Source of the DNA: BOKV01 sp041739465
Lineage (GTDB): Bacteria > Pseudomonadota > Alphaproteobacteria > Rhizobiales > Rhizobiaceae
Length of the DNA: 64,000 bases
Reading direction: 5' to 3'
NCBI GenBank assembly: GCA_041739465.1
Contig: JBGSNX010000081.1
Span: forward strand, 25,550-89,549
Made by a program: the position numbers and the translations under genes. Shown here piece after piece: positions 8,827 to 17,306 of the stretch (the first letter of the stretch is position 1; the number at the start of each line of letters is the position of its first letter). The notes below the pieces were generated by a model that worked only from the letters and a program-made list of their open reading frames with translations, had not been told where the DNA came from and searched no databases.

Positions 8827-8856
8827 CTTGGAAAAGCTGAAAAATCCTCCCCATAT
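8827..8856 (+). promoter_or_regulatory. Sigma-32 (RpoH)-like promoter before the DnaJ-like gene
   Basis: CTTGGAA (8827-8833) and CCCCATAT (8849-8856) are separated by 15 bases. They fit the heat-shock promoter consensus CTTGAA / CCCCATnT at one mismatch or fewer per element. The gene starts at 8952, giving a leader of about 90 bases. The element sits before a chaperone gene, which supports the call. Confidence 0.55.
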
Positions 8857-8951
8857 GTGTGGTAACAACCGGCAGTGAGAAACCGGCACAGCTTTGGCGC
8901 CGCAAATACACTGCATTCCCGGCTTTAACAGCAGCATTGTGAGGGGCATCC

Positions 8952-9872
8952 ATGCGTGATCCGTATACGGTGCTCGGCGTCGCCCGGACGGCGAGCGAAA
9001 AGGAAATCAAGACCGCATTCCGGTCGATGGCCAAGATTTTGCATCCTGACAGCTCCAAGGGCGGTCCGGCATCCAAGGACAAATTTGCCGAAATTTCGCG
9101 CGCCTATGAAATCCTCGGCGACAAGGAAAAACGCGGACAGTTTGACCGCGGCGAGATCGACGCCGAAGGCAAGCCGAAATTCCAGGGTTTTGAGGGCAAT
9201 CCGCATTCTGGCGGCAGCCCGTTCGAGGGGTTCGAGTTTCGCGGCAATCGCGGCGGCTCGCCATTCGGTCAGCGCGGATTTTCCGGTGCCGAAGACATCT
9301 TGAGCGAAATGCTTGGCGGAGCGTTTGGCGCCAGCGCCAAGGGCGCGCGCACCGGAGCACGATCGGCTCGGTTCGGCGAAGATTTGTCAGCGCTCGACAT
9401 TCGAGCCACTGCGGAAGTCTCAATCGAAGACCTGGCGCGCGGCAAAGCACAGGTGCAATTGCCGGGCGGCAAGCAATTGTCGTTCGCCATTCCGGTTGGA
9501 GCCAAGGATGGGCAAACCATCAAACTTTCCGGGCAGGGCTACAAACAGCCCGGAGCAAAAAGCGGCGACGCGCTGGTTACGCTCAAATTCATGCGGCATC
9601 CGGTTTATTCAGCCGAAGGCGGGGATTTGCGCATGAATGCAGACCTGCCGCTGGAGACGGCGGTGCGCGGCGGGAAGATTCCGGTAGAGACGCTGGACGG
9701 GAAAATCGCGTTGAGCGTGCCGGCCTGGACGGATTCTGGCAAGGTGTTCCGCTTGAAGGGCAAAGGCTTGCCGCTGAAATCCGGCGGCCATGGCGATCTA
9801 CTGGTTACCGTCATGATCCGGCTTCCCGATACGCACCGTGATGCGCTTGAAGCGGTGCTCGGCAAGGCCTGA
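8952..9872 (+). CDS. DnaJ-class co-chaperone (CbpA-like, no zinc finger)
   Basis: The J-domain (residues 1-66) has the HPD tripeptide at 31-33 that stimulates DnaK ATPase. A Gly/Phe-rich linker (about 75-135) follows, then the two beta-barrel substrate-binding domains of DnaJ C-terminal type (about 145-300, with GKQLSFAIPVGAKDGQTIKL and LKGKGLP). The four CxxCxGxG zinc repeats of true DnaJ are absent, so this is a CbpA/DjlA-class type II J-protein. ATG 8952 follows GTGAGGGGCATCC. A sigma-32-like promoter lies about 100 bases upstream, and fabI follows after 118 bases, possibly co-transcribed. Confidence 0.9.
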   Translation: MRDPYTVLGVARTASEKEIKTAFRSMAKILHPDSSKGGPASKDKFAEISRAYEILGDKEKRGQFDRGEIDAEGKPKFQGFEGNPHSGGSPFEGFEFRGNRGGSPFGQRGFSGAEDILSEMLGGAFGASAKGARTGARSARFGEDLSALDIRATAEVSIEDLARGKAQVQLPGGKQLSFAIPVGAKDGQTIKLSGQGYKQPGAKSGDALVTLKFMRHPVYSAEGGDLRMNADLPLETAVRGGKIPVETLDGKIALSVPAWTDSGKVFRLKGKGLPLKSGGHGDLLVTVMIRLPDTHRDALEAVLGKA

Positions 9873-9990
9873 TTTTCCGGCAACCGCGATTTTCGTTCGC
9901 CTTGCGGCTGCGCCGTGCCTGTGTCATATGCCCAAGCGGGGGCTGTACGAAGTGTGGGCGGGCAGCAAATTCACAACCGGAGCGTTCAGC

Positions 9991-10803
9991 ATGGGTGGCA
10001 TTCTCAGTGGCAAGCGCGGGCTCATCATGGGGCTTGCCAACAACCGGTCGATCGCCTGGGGGATTGCCAAGGCCTGCGCGACGCAGGGCGCTGAAATTGC
10101 CCTCACCTACCAGGGCGACGCCTTGAAAAAGCGCGTGGAGCCACTGGCCAAGGAACTGGGCGCGGTGGTTGTCGGCCATTGCGATGTGACAGAACCTTCA
10201 ACCATGGATGCCATCTTTGCCGATCTGGAAAAGCGCTGGGGCAGCATCGATTTCATGGTTCATGCCATCGCGTTTTCCGACAAGGACGAGTTGACAGGGC
10301 GTTATGTCGACACCAGCGCCCTCAATTTCCAGCGCACCATGGACATTTCGGTGTACTCGTTCACGGCGCTTGCGCAGCGCGCGGAGAAGCTGATGCCAAA
10401 TGGCGGGGCGATGCTGACACTGACCTATTACGGCGCTGAAAAGGTTATGCCGCATTACAATGTCATGGGCGTGGCGAAAGCGGCGCTTGAAGCATCGGTG
10501 CAGTATCTTGCGGTTGATCTTGGCAAGGGCCAGATCCGCGTGAACGCCATTTCGGCAGGCCCGATCAAGACGCTTGCTGCTTCCGGCATTGGCGATTTTC
10601 GCTACATCCTCAAATGGAATGAATACAATTCGCCGCTCAAGCGCACGACGACCATCGAAGAAGTCGGCGATACCGCAGCGTTCCTGGTTTCCGATATGGG
10701 ACGCGGCATTACCGGCGAAGTGCTGCATGTCGATAGCGGCTATCATGTCGTCGGCATGAAAGCGGTGGACGCCCCGGACATTTCCGTGGTCAAGGAAGAC
10801 TAA
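9991..10803 (+). CDS. fabI: Enoyl-[acyl-carrier-protein] reductase (NADH)
   Basis: FabI reduces enoyl-ACP in the last step of each round of type II fatty-acid synthesis and is the triclosan target. It has the SDR fold of the divergent FabI class: RGLIMGLANNRSIAWGIA (cofactor site), HAIAFSDKDEL, and the catalytic Tyr156-x6-Lys163 in YNVMGVAK. AGPIKTLAASGI is the flexible substrate loop. The length of 270 aa is typical. I chose ATG 9991 because CCGGAG lies 8 bases upstream and the family begins here; the frame is open back to 9838. Next gene: a histidine phosphatase 31 bases on. Confidence 0.96.
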   Translation: MGGILSGKRGLIMGLANNRSIAWGIAKACATQGAEIALTYQGDALKKRVEPLAKELGAVVVGHCDVTEPSTMDAIFADLEKRWGSIDFMVHAIAFSDKDELTGRYVDTSALNFQRTMDISVYSFTALAQRAEKLMPNGGAMLTLTYYGAEKVMPHYNVMGVAKAALEASVQYLAVDLGKGQIRVNAISAGPIKTLAASGIGDFRYILKWNEYNSPLKRTTTIEEVGDTAAFLVSDMGRGITGEVLHVDSGYHVVGMKAVDAPDISVVKED

Positions 10804-10834
10804 ACCCCAAACCTTTCTCCAGCGCGGGCCGGCC

Positions 10835-11419
10835 ATGCTCAATCCGACCCTTTACTATGTCCGCCATGGCCAGACAGACTGGAACGCGCAGATGCGTTTT
10901 CAGGGACGCAAGGACATTGCGCTCAACGAAAAGGGGCGCAGCCAGGCGAAGGCAAACGGCCGAACGCTGGCGGAACTGCTGAAAGACCCGCAGGCACTGG
11001 ATTTTGTTTCTAGCCCGCTTGGCAGGGCGCGCGAGACGATGGAAATCATCCGCGCGCAAATGGGGCTGGACCCATTGGCCTATCGCATCGACGACCGGCT
11101 GATCGAGGCTTCCTACGGCGATCTGGAAGGGACGACACTGGCCGAATTCAAGATCGCGGACCCGGCATCCCACCGGCTGCGAAAGCAAACCCGCTGGACT
11201 TTCACACCGCCAAACGGCGAAAGCCACGCCATGGTGCACAAGCGGATTTCGGCCTGGTATGCCAGCGTTACCCGCGATTGCGTGGTGGTGGGCCATGGCG
11301 TTGTTGGCCGGGTGCTGCGCTATCACATGCTCAATCTCGACCCGGATATCGCCGCTGACTACACCTTTGCACAAGACAAGGTGTTTATCTGGGACGGCGT
11401 CTCGGAAAAACTGGTTTGA
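10835..11419 (+). CDS. Histidine phosphatase (phosphoglycerate mutase-like)
   Basis: This is a member of the histidine phosphatase superfamily, which works through a phosphohistidine intermediate. The catalytic motif RHGQT is at residues 10-14. The acid/base Glu lies in LIEASYGDLEG, and the second His in VVGHGVVGR. At 194 aa it belongs to the short, cofactor-independent-looking class that includes broad phosphatases and alpha-ribazole phosphatases; no cobalamin genes are near, so the substrate is unknown. It lies between fabI and aroC on the same strand, 64 bases before aroC. Confidence 0.88.
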   Translation: MLNPTLYYVRHGQTDWNAQMRFQGRKDIALNEKGRSQAKANGRTLAELLKDPQALDFVSSPLGRARETMEIIRAQMGLDPLAYRIDDRLIEASYGDLEGTTLAEFKIADPASHRLRKQTRWTFTPPNGESHAMVHKRISAWYASVTRDCVVVGHGVVGRVLRYHMLNLDPDIAADYTFAQDKVFIWDGVSEKLV

Positions 11420-11483
11420 CCGCAAGGGGCGGCTTTCCTATACCATCGCACCGCAATCATGCGGCAGTTCATCCGGTCCAGCC

Positions 11484-12581
11484 ATGTCCTACAACAGTTT
11501 CGGCCACCTCCTGCGCGTGACAACCTTCGGCGAAAGCCACGGTGTGGCACTTGGCTGCGTTGTTGACGGCTGCCCGCCAGGCATTGCCTTCAGCACAGCT
11601 GACATTCAAGCCGATCTTGACCGGCGCAAGCCGGGACAATCCAAATTCACCACACAACGCCGCGAAGACGATGCGGTGGAAATCCTTTCGGGCGTAATGC
11701 CGGTGGACGGCACTGAAGGCGCCTTCATCACCACCGGAACCCCGATTGCGATGCTGGTGCGCAACACCGATCAGCGTTCGAAAGATTACTCGGAAATCGC
11801 CGATCGCTACCGGCCGGGCCATGCAGATTTCACCTATGACGCCAAATACGGCATCCGCGACTATCGCGGCGGCGGGCGTTCTTCGGCGCGCGAAACGCTG
11901 GCCCGGGTTGCAGCTGGCGCTCTGGCCCGCAAGATCATGCCGAATGTCAGCGTGCGCGGCGCCATGGTTCAGATGGGTGGCATCAAAATTGACCGCTCCC
12001 GCTGGGACTGGGCGCAAGTGCGCAACAATGATTTCTTCTGCCCGGACGCGGTGACAGCACAGATCTGGGCCGAAGAGCTGGCGAAAATCCGCAAGGCAGG
12101 GTCTTCCATCGGGGCAGTGATAGAGATTGTCGCCGAAGGTGTTCCGGCGGGGCTTGGCGCGCCGATCTATGCCAAGCTCGACCAGGACATTGCGGGCCAT
12201 CTGATGAGCATCAACGCCGTGAAGAGTGTTGAAATCGGTGACGGAATTGGTGTGGCGGAACTTTCCGGCGAAGAAAACGCCGATGAAATCCGCATGGGCA
12301 ATGATGGCAGGCCTGTATTCCTGTCCAACCATGCGGGCGGCATTCTGGGTGGCATTTCGACCGGCCAGGCGGTCATTGCAAGGTTTGCAGTCAAGCCGAC
12401 ATCTTCCATCCTGACGCCGCGCCAATCCATCAACGCCAAGGGCGAGGAAGTCGAAGTTTCGACCAAAGGCCGGCACGACCCATGCGTCGGGATACGTGCG
12501 GTACCAATCGGGGAAGCGATGGTGGCCTGCGCCATTGCCGACCACTATCTTTTGCATCGTGGCCAGACAGGCAGGGGCTGA
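11484..12581 (+). CDS. aroC: Chorismate synthase
   Basis: AroC converts 5-enolpyruvylshikimate-3-phosphate to chorismate with reduced FMN, the last shared step of aromatic biosynthesis. Signatures visible are FGESHGVALGCVVDGCPPG near the N-terminus, the RPGHADFTYDAKYG region, RGGGRSSARETLARV, and FLSNHAGGILGGISTGQ. Length is 365 aa, as usual. ATG 11484 matches the family N-terminus (MSYNSFGHLLRVTTFGESHG); the open frame extends farther upstream inside the phosphatase gene. ribB starts 2 bases after its stop, indicating translational coupling. Confidence 0.97.
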   Translation: MSYNSFGHLLRVTTFGESHGVALGCVVDGCPPGIAFSTADIQADLDRRKPGQSKFTTQRREDDAVEILSGVMPVDGTEGAFITTGTPIAMLVRNTDQRSKDYSEIADRYRPGHADFTYDAKYGIRDYRGGGRSSARETLARVAAGALARKIMPNVSVRGAMVQMGGIKIDRSRWDWAQVRNNDFFCPDAVTAQIWAEELAKIRKAGSSIGAVIEIVAEGVPAGLGAPIYAKLDQDIAGHLMSINAVKSVEIGDGIGVAELSGEENADEIRMGNDGRPVFLSNHAGGILGGISTGQAVIARFAVKPTSSILTPRQSINAKGEEVEVSTKGRHDPCVGIRAVPIGEAMVACAIADHYLLHRGQTGRG

Positions 12582-12583
12582 CC

Positions 12584-13702
12584 ATGACCGGCAGACAGGA
12601 AAGGGTTGCGGAAGCCATCCGCGCGTTCGAGGCAGGCGAGATAATTGTCGTGACCGATGATGATGACCGCGAGAACGAAGGCGATCTCATCGTTGCTGCC
12701 GTGCATTGCACCGGCGAGAAAATGGCCTTCATCATCCGCCACACCAGCGGCATTGTGTGCGCGCCAATGACCGCATCCGAAGCCAAACGGCTGAACCTTG
12801 GTCCGATGGTTTCGGAAAACGACGCGCCACATTCGACCGCGTTCACAGTATCCATCGACTATCGCCACGGAACCACGACCGGGATTTCCGCCGACGACCG
12901 GACCGCAACGGTGCGCGGCCTTGCAAACCCGAATGCTGGCGCTGTCGACTTTGTTCGGCCTGGCCATGTGTTTCCGCTGGTTGCCCGCGAAGGTGGCGTG
13001 CTGATGCGATCTGGCCACACGGAAGCGGCGGTGGATCTTTGCAAGCTCGCCAGCCTGCCGCCGGTGGGGGTGATTTCCGAACTGATGAACGATGACGGCT
13101 CGGTGATGCGCGGTCCGCAGGTATCCGCCTTCGCCGAGAAGCATGGCCTCAAAAGCATATCGGTTGCCGAGCTGATTTCATGGCGACAACGCCGTGAAAG
13201 CCTCGTTGAACGCATCAGCGTTGCCGAAGTGCATACTTCCGCCGGACCGGCCACTGCAATCACCTACAAAACGCCATGGGATCCGATGCACCATCTCGCC
13301 GTTGTCTATGGCGACATCCGCGACGGGCGCGACATTCCGGTGCGATTGCAGATCGAAAACGTACTGGAAGACGTGTTTGGAACCGGCGATGGATTGCAGC
13401 GGGCCTTGGCCCGATTGGGCAAGGCAGGGCGCGGCGTGGTGGTTTACCTGCGCGAAGGCTCGGTTGGTGTTGGACAGGTCGAAAAGCGCACCGCAGTGCA
13501 ACCAACCATGAGCACCGACGAGCGCGAGCAGCATTCATCTGTTCGGTCACGCGAAAATGAGTGGCTGGAGATCGGTCTTGGTGCGCAAATCCTGCGCGAT
13601 CTCGGCATCGAATCAATTGAACTTCTGGCGTCCCGCGAACGACACTATGTCGGGTTGGACGGCTTCGGCATCGAGATCACCCGAACCATCATCCTGGAAT
13701 GA
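12584..13702 (+). CDS. ribB: 3,4-dihydroxy-2-butanone 4-phosphate synthase with decayed GTP cyclohydrolase II-like half
   Basis: The N-terminal domain (about 1-205) makes the four-carbon precursor of riboflavin from ribulose 5-phosphate. It has the acidic metal motif DDDDRENEGD (25-34), HTSGIVCAPM, and RSGHTEAAVDL. The C-terminal domain (about 210-372) aligns by outline with GTP cyclohydrolase II (RibA), but the Cys triad that binds zinc is missing: the expected Cys-rich stretch reads RLQIENVLEDVFGTGDG with no Cys. RibA activity is therefore unlikely. This decayed RibBA layout is common in Rhizobiales. ATG 12584 is 2 bases after aroC. Confidence 0.93.
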   Translation: MTGRQERVAEAIRAFEAGEIIVVTDDDDRENEGDLIVAAVHCTGEKMAFIIRHTSGIVCAPMTASEAKRLNLGPMVSENDAPHSTAFTVSIDYRHGTTTGISADDRTATVRGLANPNAGAVDFVRPGHVFPLVAREGGVLMRSGHTEAAVDLCKLASLPPVGVISELMNDDGSVMRGPQVSAFAEKHGLKSISVAELISWRQRRESLVERISVAEVHTSAGPATAITYKTPWDPMHHLAVVYGDIRDGRDIPVRLQIENVLEDVFGTGDGLQRALARLGKAGRGVVVYLREGSVGVGQVEKRTAVQPTMSTDEREQHSSVRSRENEWLEIGLGAQILRDLGIESIELLASRERHYVGLDGFGIEITRTIILE

Positions 13703-13707
13703 TCCCC

Positions 13708-14628
13708 ATGAAAAGCGAAGTGTTCCACAAGGCAGCATGGAAGCAATGCCTTGCGCTGATTGCCATGATGGCCATGCCCGGAGCGGCTGTTGCTGCCGAT
13801 GGCTGGACGGCTGAAAAGATTGAAAAGCCGAAAGTGCCACAGGAAATAGTCAAGGAAGAGCGCGCCCCCGCGCCCTCCGGCATTCCCTTCATGCTGACGG
13901 CTCCCGCCTCGCCTTCGGGTGATATTCTAGCAGCCTGGTATTCGCAGCCAACCGGTCGCTACAGGCATGGCGTGCTGGGAGATGCCATCGAGGGCGGCTC
14001 ACTGAGCGCGACTTTGAAAGGCGGGCGCACGGTCAATTTCCGACTGCCCGAAACCGAGGTTTTCGAGGATATCGCACCGCGGGTCATCGACCTTGACGGC
14101 GATGGACGCAGCGAAATCGTCACCATCGTTTCTTCGCTGCGCGGCGGAGCATCGGTGGCTGTTTTCGGCATGTCAGGCGACGGCCTCGCCAAAAAAGCGG
14201 CAACGCCACACCTGGGCCAGCCCAATCGCTGGATCAACATCGCCGGGATCGCGCGCTACAATGCCGACCGCTTGCAAACGATTGCCTTTGTGGCAACGCC
14301 GCACATTGGCGGCAAGCTTGGCTTCCTGCGCTATGTGCAGGGCAGCCTGTTCGTGATCAGCGCCGAAACCGGGTTTTCGAACCATGTCATCGGCTCACCG
14401 GAGTTGCGATTGTCTGCCAGCGCCGACATCGACGGTGATGGCACGATGGAACTCGCCCTGCCCTCACAAGACCGAAAGACCTTGCGCATCATGGGTTTTG
14501 ACCGGAGCGGCCTCAAGCAGCAAGGCGCTGCCGAGCTTCCCTCCCCCATCGACAAGGCCATTGGTGTGGATGGCAAGGATTTCATTGTCGGCCTGGAAGA
14601 CGGAACGGTATGGCGGGTGAAGAAGTAA
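13708..14628 (+). CDS. Secreted FG-GAP/VCBS-repeat protein
   Basis: This is an exported protein with a hydrophobic signal segment (CLALIAMMAMPGAAVAADG) and at least two Asp-rich repeats, DLDGDGRSEI and DIDGDGTMEL. These are the calcium-binding cores of FG-GAP/VCBS beta-propeller blades. The function is unknown; such proteins bind calcium and often act in the envelope. The ATG at 13699 overlaps the ribB stop by four bases, but the ATG at 13708 has better spacing to GGAA. Its stop faces the gene at 14645-14962. Confidence 0.75.
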   Translation: MKSEVFHKAAWKQCLALIAMMAMPGAAVAADGWTAEKIEKPKVPQEIVKEERAPAPSGIPFMLTAPASPSGDILAAWYSQPTGRYRHGVLGDAIEGGSLSATLKGGRTVNFRLPETEVFEDIAPRVIDLDGDGRSEIVTIVSSLRGGASVAVFGMSGDGLAKKAATPHLGQPNRWINIAGIARYNADRLQTIAFVATPHIGGKLGFLRYVQGSLFVISAETGFSNHVIGSPELRLSASADIDGDGTMELALPSQDRKTLRIMGFDRSGLKQQGAAELPSPIDKAIGVDGKDFIVGLEDGTVWRVKK

Positions 14629-14640
14629 TCCCGTCTTCAC
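14617..14640. terminator. Inverted repeat between convergent genes
   Basis: GTGAAGA (14617-14623) and TCTTCAC (14634-14640) form a 7-bp stem with a 10-base loop that holds the stop codon of the repeat-protein gene. The genes on both sides converge here. There is no T-run, so this is a weak candidate. Confidence 0.3.
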
Positions 14641-14644
14641 GCCT

Positions 14645-14962
14645 TCAATACCCAAGCCTGCTGGTGTCTGCCTTGCCATGGCAAATGACTGCATAAACGC
14701 AAGCGCGCTTGTCGAGCGTTGCCGCCGATACCCTGTCGATCGTGTAGTTGTTTGGACCGCATTGCAGGCCTTGGGTTTTGCGTATCGGAATGCCGCCGCG
14801 CAACGTGGTCGGCTTGCCGTGAACAAGTTTCGTAACGGATTTTGTTTGTTCAAAACTCGTGACAAGTTCCTCGCAGGTCATTTGTTCGGCAAGCTTTCCG
14901 GCGAAAGCAGTTGTCGGAGCTGCTACCGCCAAAAGGGCAAGGGAAAGAACAATTCGCTTCAT
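14645..14962 (-). CDS. Small secreted protein of unknown function
   Basis: This is a 105-residue protein with a clear signal peptide (MKRIVLSLALLAVAAPTTAFAG). The mature part has four cysteines, in TCEEL, QCGPN and ACVYAVICHG, which suggests two disulfides in the periplasm. I do not recognise the family. The ribosome site decides the start: AGGAGG sits directly against the upstream ATG (14968) but 6 bases before ATG 14962, which is therefore chosen. It converges with the repeat-protein gene and diverges from the deacetylase gene. Confidence 0.7.
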   Translation of the reverse strand: MKRIVLSLALLAVAAPTTAFAGKLAEQMTCEELVTSFEQTKSVTKLVHGKPTTLRGGIPIRKTQGLQCGPNNYTIDRVSAATLDKRACVYAVICHGKADTSRLGY

Positions 14963-15131
14963 GACCATCCTCCTGATGCAAAGGGGTTACGCCGGGATGG
15001 GCGAAGCGGTTCATGGCCTAACCGGATGAAATAGTCGCATTCCCGAAATTGTGATCTGCACAGGGGCGCGCAGTCATCTGCTTGACGACAGCACTCCTGC
15101 CGGTCCAATACACCGGTCAAGGAGCCGCAAT

Positions 15132-16082
15132 TTGACCACCCGCTGCTACACTCACCCTGTCTGCCTTGAACATTTGACGCCGCCAGGCCACCCCGAGCGA
15201 CCTGAACGGTTGCGCGCGGTTGACGAAGCTTTGTGCGATGAGCGTTTTCATCTGCTGGAACGCATGCTTGCACCCGAGGCAGACATTGCGTCTTTCATGC
15301 TTGTGCATCCGCAAGAACACATCTTGCGGATGGAAAAGCTTATCCCGCCACTTCCCGATGAAGGTGCGACCGAGACGCGACTGGTGCGCATCGATGCCGA
15401 CACAACCGCCAGCCCCAGAACATGGGATGCGGTGAAGCGCTCTGTGGGAGGTGCACTGGCGGGCGTTGATGCGGTATTTGCAGGTGAGGCCAGCAATGTT
15501 TTCTGCGCGATGCGCCCGCCAGGTCACCATGCGGAAAAAAATGTCGCCATGGGCTTTTGCCTTGTGAATTCGATTGCCGTGGCAGCGCGCCATGCGCAAA
15601 AACGCCATGGCGCCGAGCGAATTGCCATCGTCGATTTTGATGTGCACCATGGCAATGGAACGCAGGACATTTTTCAGGATGACCCTTCCGTCCTGTTTGC
15701 CTCAACCCACCAGATGCCGCTTTATCCAGGAACCGGCGCCCTTTCCGAAACCGGCGTCGGCAACATCTTCAATGCGCCGCTGCGCGAAGGTGATGGCTCT
15801 GCCGCCTTTCGCGAGGCCATGACCAGCCGGATCCTGCCAGCCGTCTCAGCGTTTCGTCCAGACCTCATTTTGGTGTCGGCAGGGTTTGATGCGCACTGGC
15901 GTGACCCATTGGCCGGACTTGAGCTGACCGCGGGCGATTTTGACTGGATAACCGGCAAGTTGATGGAACTGGCAGGCAAGCACTGCAACAACCGTCTCGT
16001 CAGCCTGCTTGAAGGTGGCTACGATCTCCAAGGTCTTGCGGAATCGTCAGGCGCACATGTAAACCGGCTGATGGCTGGATGA
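15132..16082 (+). CDS. Histone deacetylase-family (acetylpolyamine amidohydrolase-like) enzyme
   Basis: This zinc-dependent amidohydrolase is in the arginase/deacetylase fold; bacterial members remove acetyl groups from polyamines or small amides. Motifs: HPERPERL near the start, RPPGHHAEKN with the catalytic His pair, IVDFDVHHGNGTQ with the zinc Asp and His, and SAGFDAH with the second zinc Asp. Length is 316 aa from TTG 15132, chosen because AAGGAG lies 7 bases upstream (15119-15124); the frame is open back to ATG 15051, but that leader lacks family similarity. xseB follows after 13 bases, so the two are likely co-transcribed. Confidence 0.9.
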   Translation: MTTRCYTHPVCLEHLTPPGHPERPERLRAVDEALCDERFHLLERMLAPEADIASFMLVHPQEHILRMEKLIPPLPDEGATETRLVRIDADTTASPRTWDAVKRSVGGALAGVDAVFAGEASNVFCAMRPPGHHAEKNVAMGFCLVNSIAVAARHAQKRHGAERIAIVDFDVHHGNGTQDIFQDDPSVLFASTHQMPLYPGTGALSETGVGNIFNAPLREGDGSAAFREAMTSRILPAVSAFRPDLILVSAGFDAHWRDPLAGLELTAGDFDWITGKLMELAGKHCNNRLVSLLEGGYDLQGLAESSGAHVNRLMAG

Positions 16083-16095
16083 ACGGATCAAAAAC

Positions 16096-16350
16096 ATGGC
16101 CGAAACTGCAAAGAACCTCGAAATTGGAGCGATGAGCTTCGAAGCTGCCCTTGCCGAGCTGGAAAAGATCGTGGAACGGCTTGAGCAGGGGAACGTGGCG
16201 CTGGAAGAATCAATCACCCAGTATGAGCGCGGGGAAAAACTGCGCGACCATTGCCAACGGCTGCTGGGTGCTGCTGAGGCGAAGGTCGAGAAAATCCGTC
16301 TGACGCAAGACGGCAAGCCTGCAGGTGTGGAACCGCTCGACCCGCAATAA
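16096..16350 (+). CDS. xseB: Exodeoxyribonuclease VII small subunit
   Basis: XseB binds the large subunit XseA to form exonuclease VII, which degrades single-stranded DNA from either end. The 84-residue protein has the family core MSFEAALAELEKIVERLEQG and LEESITQYERGEKL, a two-helix coiled coil. In Rhizobiales xseB usually follows this deacetylase-family gene and precedes dxs and tlyA. Here a SCO1 gene and two small genes stand between xseB and tlyA instead. Confidence 0.95.
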   Translation: MAETAKNLEIGAMSFEAALAELEKIVERLEQGNVALEESITQYERGEKLRDHCQRLLGAAEAKVEKIRLTQDGKPAGVEPLDPQ

Positions 16351-16434
16351 ATGCGTTTCGCTTTGCCGCATATGCGCATCCTGGGTGCGGGTATAGAATG
16401 GACGCAAATGAAGCGTTCCGGGAGTTGAATTCAG

Positions 16435-17031
16435 ATGAAGGTCATTCGCTACGCTGCTTGGGCGATGGTGGCTATGGTAGCTGTCGGCATCGGCTTGGCC
16501 TGGTTCTCGCAGCAGCAAGGCGTTAACTTGTCGAGCATTGCTCGCATCAGTGTGGGTGGCCCGTTCGAGCTGACCCGCGCCGACGGCCAGCCGATCTCCG
16601 ACAAGGACATTGCCGGTGCGCCGCATGCCATGTTCTTCGGCTTTACCCATTGCCCGGAAGTCTGCCCTACGACCTTGTCGGAGGCAGCCGGCTGGCTACA
16701 ACAGCTTGGACCTGAAGGTGACCGCTTCAAGGTGTATTTCGTTTCGGTGGATCCGCAGCGCGACACCCCGGCCGTGCTCAAGGACTACATCGCCTCGTTT
16801 GACCCGCGTATCGTGGGAATAACCGGCGATCCCGACAAGATCGCCAAGGTGCTTGCCGACTACCGGGTCTATTCCAAGCGTGTGGAACTTGAAGGCGGCG
16901 ATTACACCATGGACCACACCGCCACCATTTACCTGATGCGGGCTGATGGCAGCTTTGCGGGCACCATCGCCTGGGGCGAGAATCCCGACATTGCGCTTGA
17001 AAAAATCCGCAATCTGCTCAAAAGTGGCTGA
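16435..17031 (+). CDS. SCO1/SenC copper chaperone
   Basis: SCO1/SenC proteins deliver copper to the CuA centre of cytochrome c oxidase or act as thiol reductants in its assembly. The protein is membrane-anchored by one N-terminal helix (about residues 6-24) and has a thioredoxin fold outside. The copper site is complete: CPEVC (Cys73, Cys77) and His161 in MDHTATIYL. Length is 198 aa. The cox genes it probably serves lie 15 kb away on the other strand. A small membrane-protein gene begins 1 base after its stop. Confidence 0.93.
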   Translation: MKVIRYAAWAMVAMVAVGIGLAWFSQQQGVNLSSIARISVGGPFELTRADGQPISDKDIAGAPHAMFFGFTHCPEVCPTTLSEAAGWLQQLGPEGDRFKVYFVSVDPQRDTPAVLKDYIASFDPRIVGITGDPDKIAKVLADYRVYSKRVELEGGDYTMDHTATIYLMRADGSFAGTIAWGENPDIALEKIRNLLKSG

Positions 17032-17032
17032 T

Positions 17033-17188
17033 ATGCAGGAATTGAAGCATCCCTTGCAGGGCCATTGGCCGCTGCTGGCATTTGCACTTGGCACCATCGC
17101 TGCCGGGGCGATCGCTTGGCTTTGGGCGAAATACGGGATCGACGTGTTCCTGATGCAGGCTGCCAATTTCGCAATGACCTGTTTCTGA
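17033..17188 (+). CDS. Small single-pass membrane protein (51 aa)
   Basis: A short frame, ATG at 17033 directly behind the SCO1/SenC stop, encodes one hydrophobic helix (about residues 13-33, LLAFALGTIAAGAIAWLWAKYG) with polar flanks. Tight spacing suggests translational coupling with the copper chaperone, so it may be an accessory of oxidase assembly. That role is inference, as is the coding call itself. Confidence 0.5.
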   Translation: MQELKHPLQGHWPLLAFALGTIAAGAIAWLWAKYGIDVFLMQAANFAMTCF

Positions 17189-17206
17189 TTGCAGCCACTG
17201 CATCTG

Positions 17207-17222
17207 TTTACCCTTCGTTAAC
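17207..17222. promoter_or_regulatory. CtrA-like site
   Basis: TTTA-CCCTTCG-TTAAC resembles the cell-cycle regulator CtrA target TTAA-N7-TTAAC with one mismatch. It lies 85 bases before the secreted-protein gene at 17307. A match of this quality can arise by chance. Confidence 0.25.
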
Positions 17223-17306
17223 CAGCCTTCTTGCCGCTTCACTAAACTTGTTCTGTCAGAATTGCTTCAATTCGGGACAAACGAGTCTGGTTGGCGGGGG
17301 ATTGTC

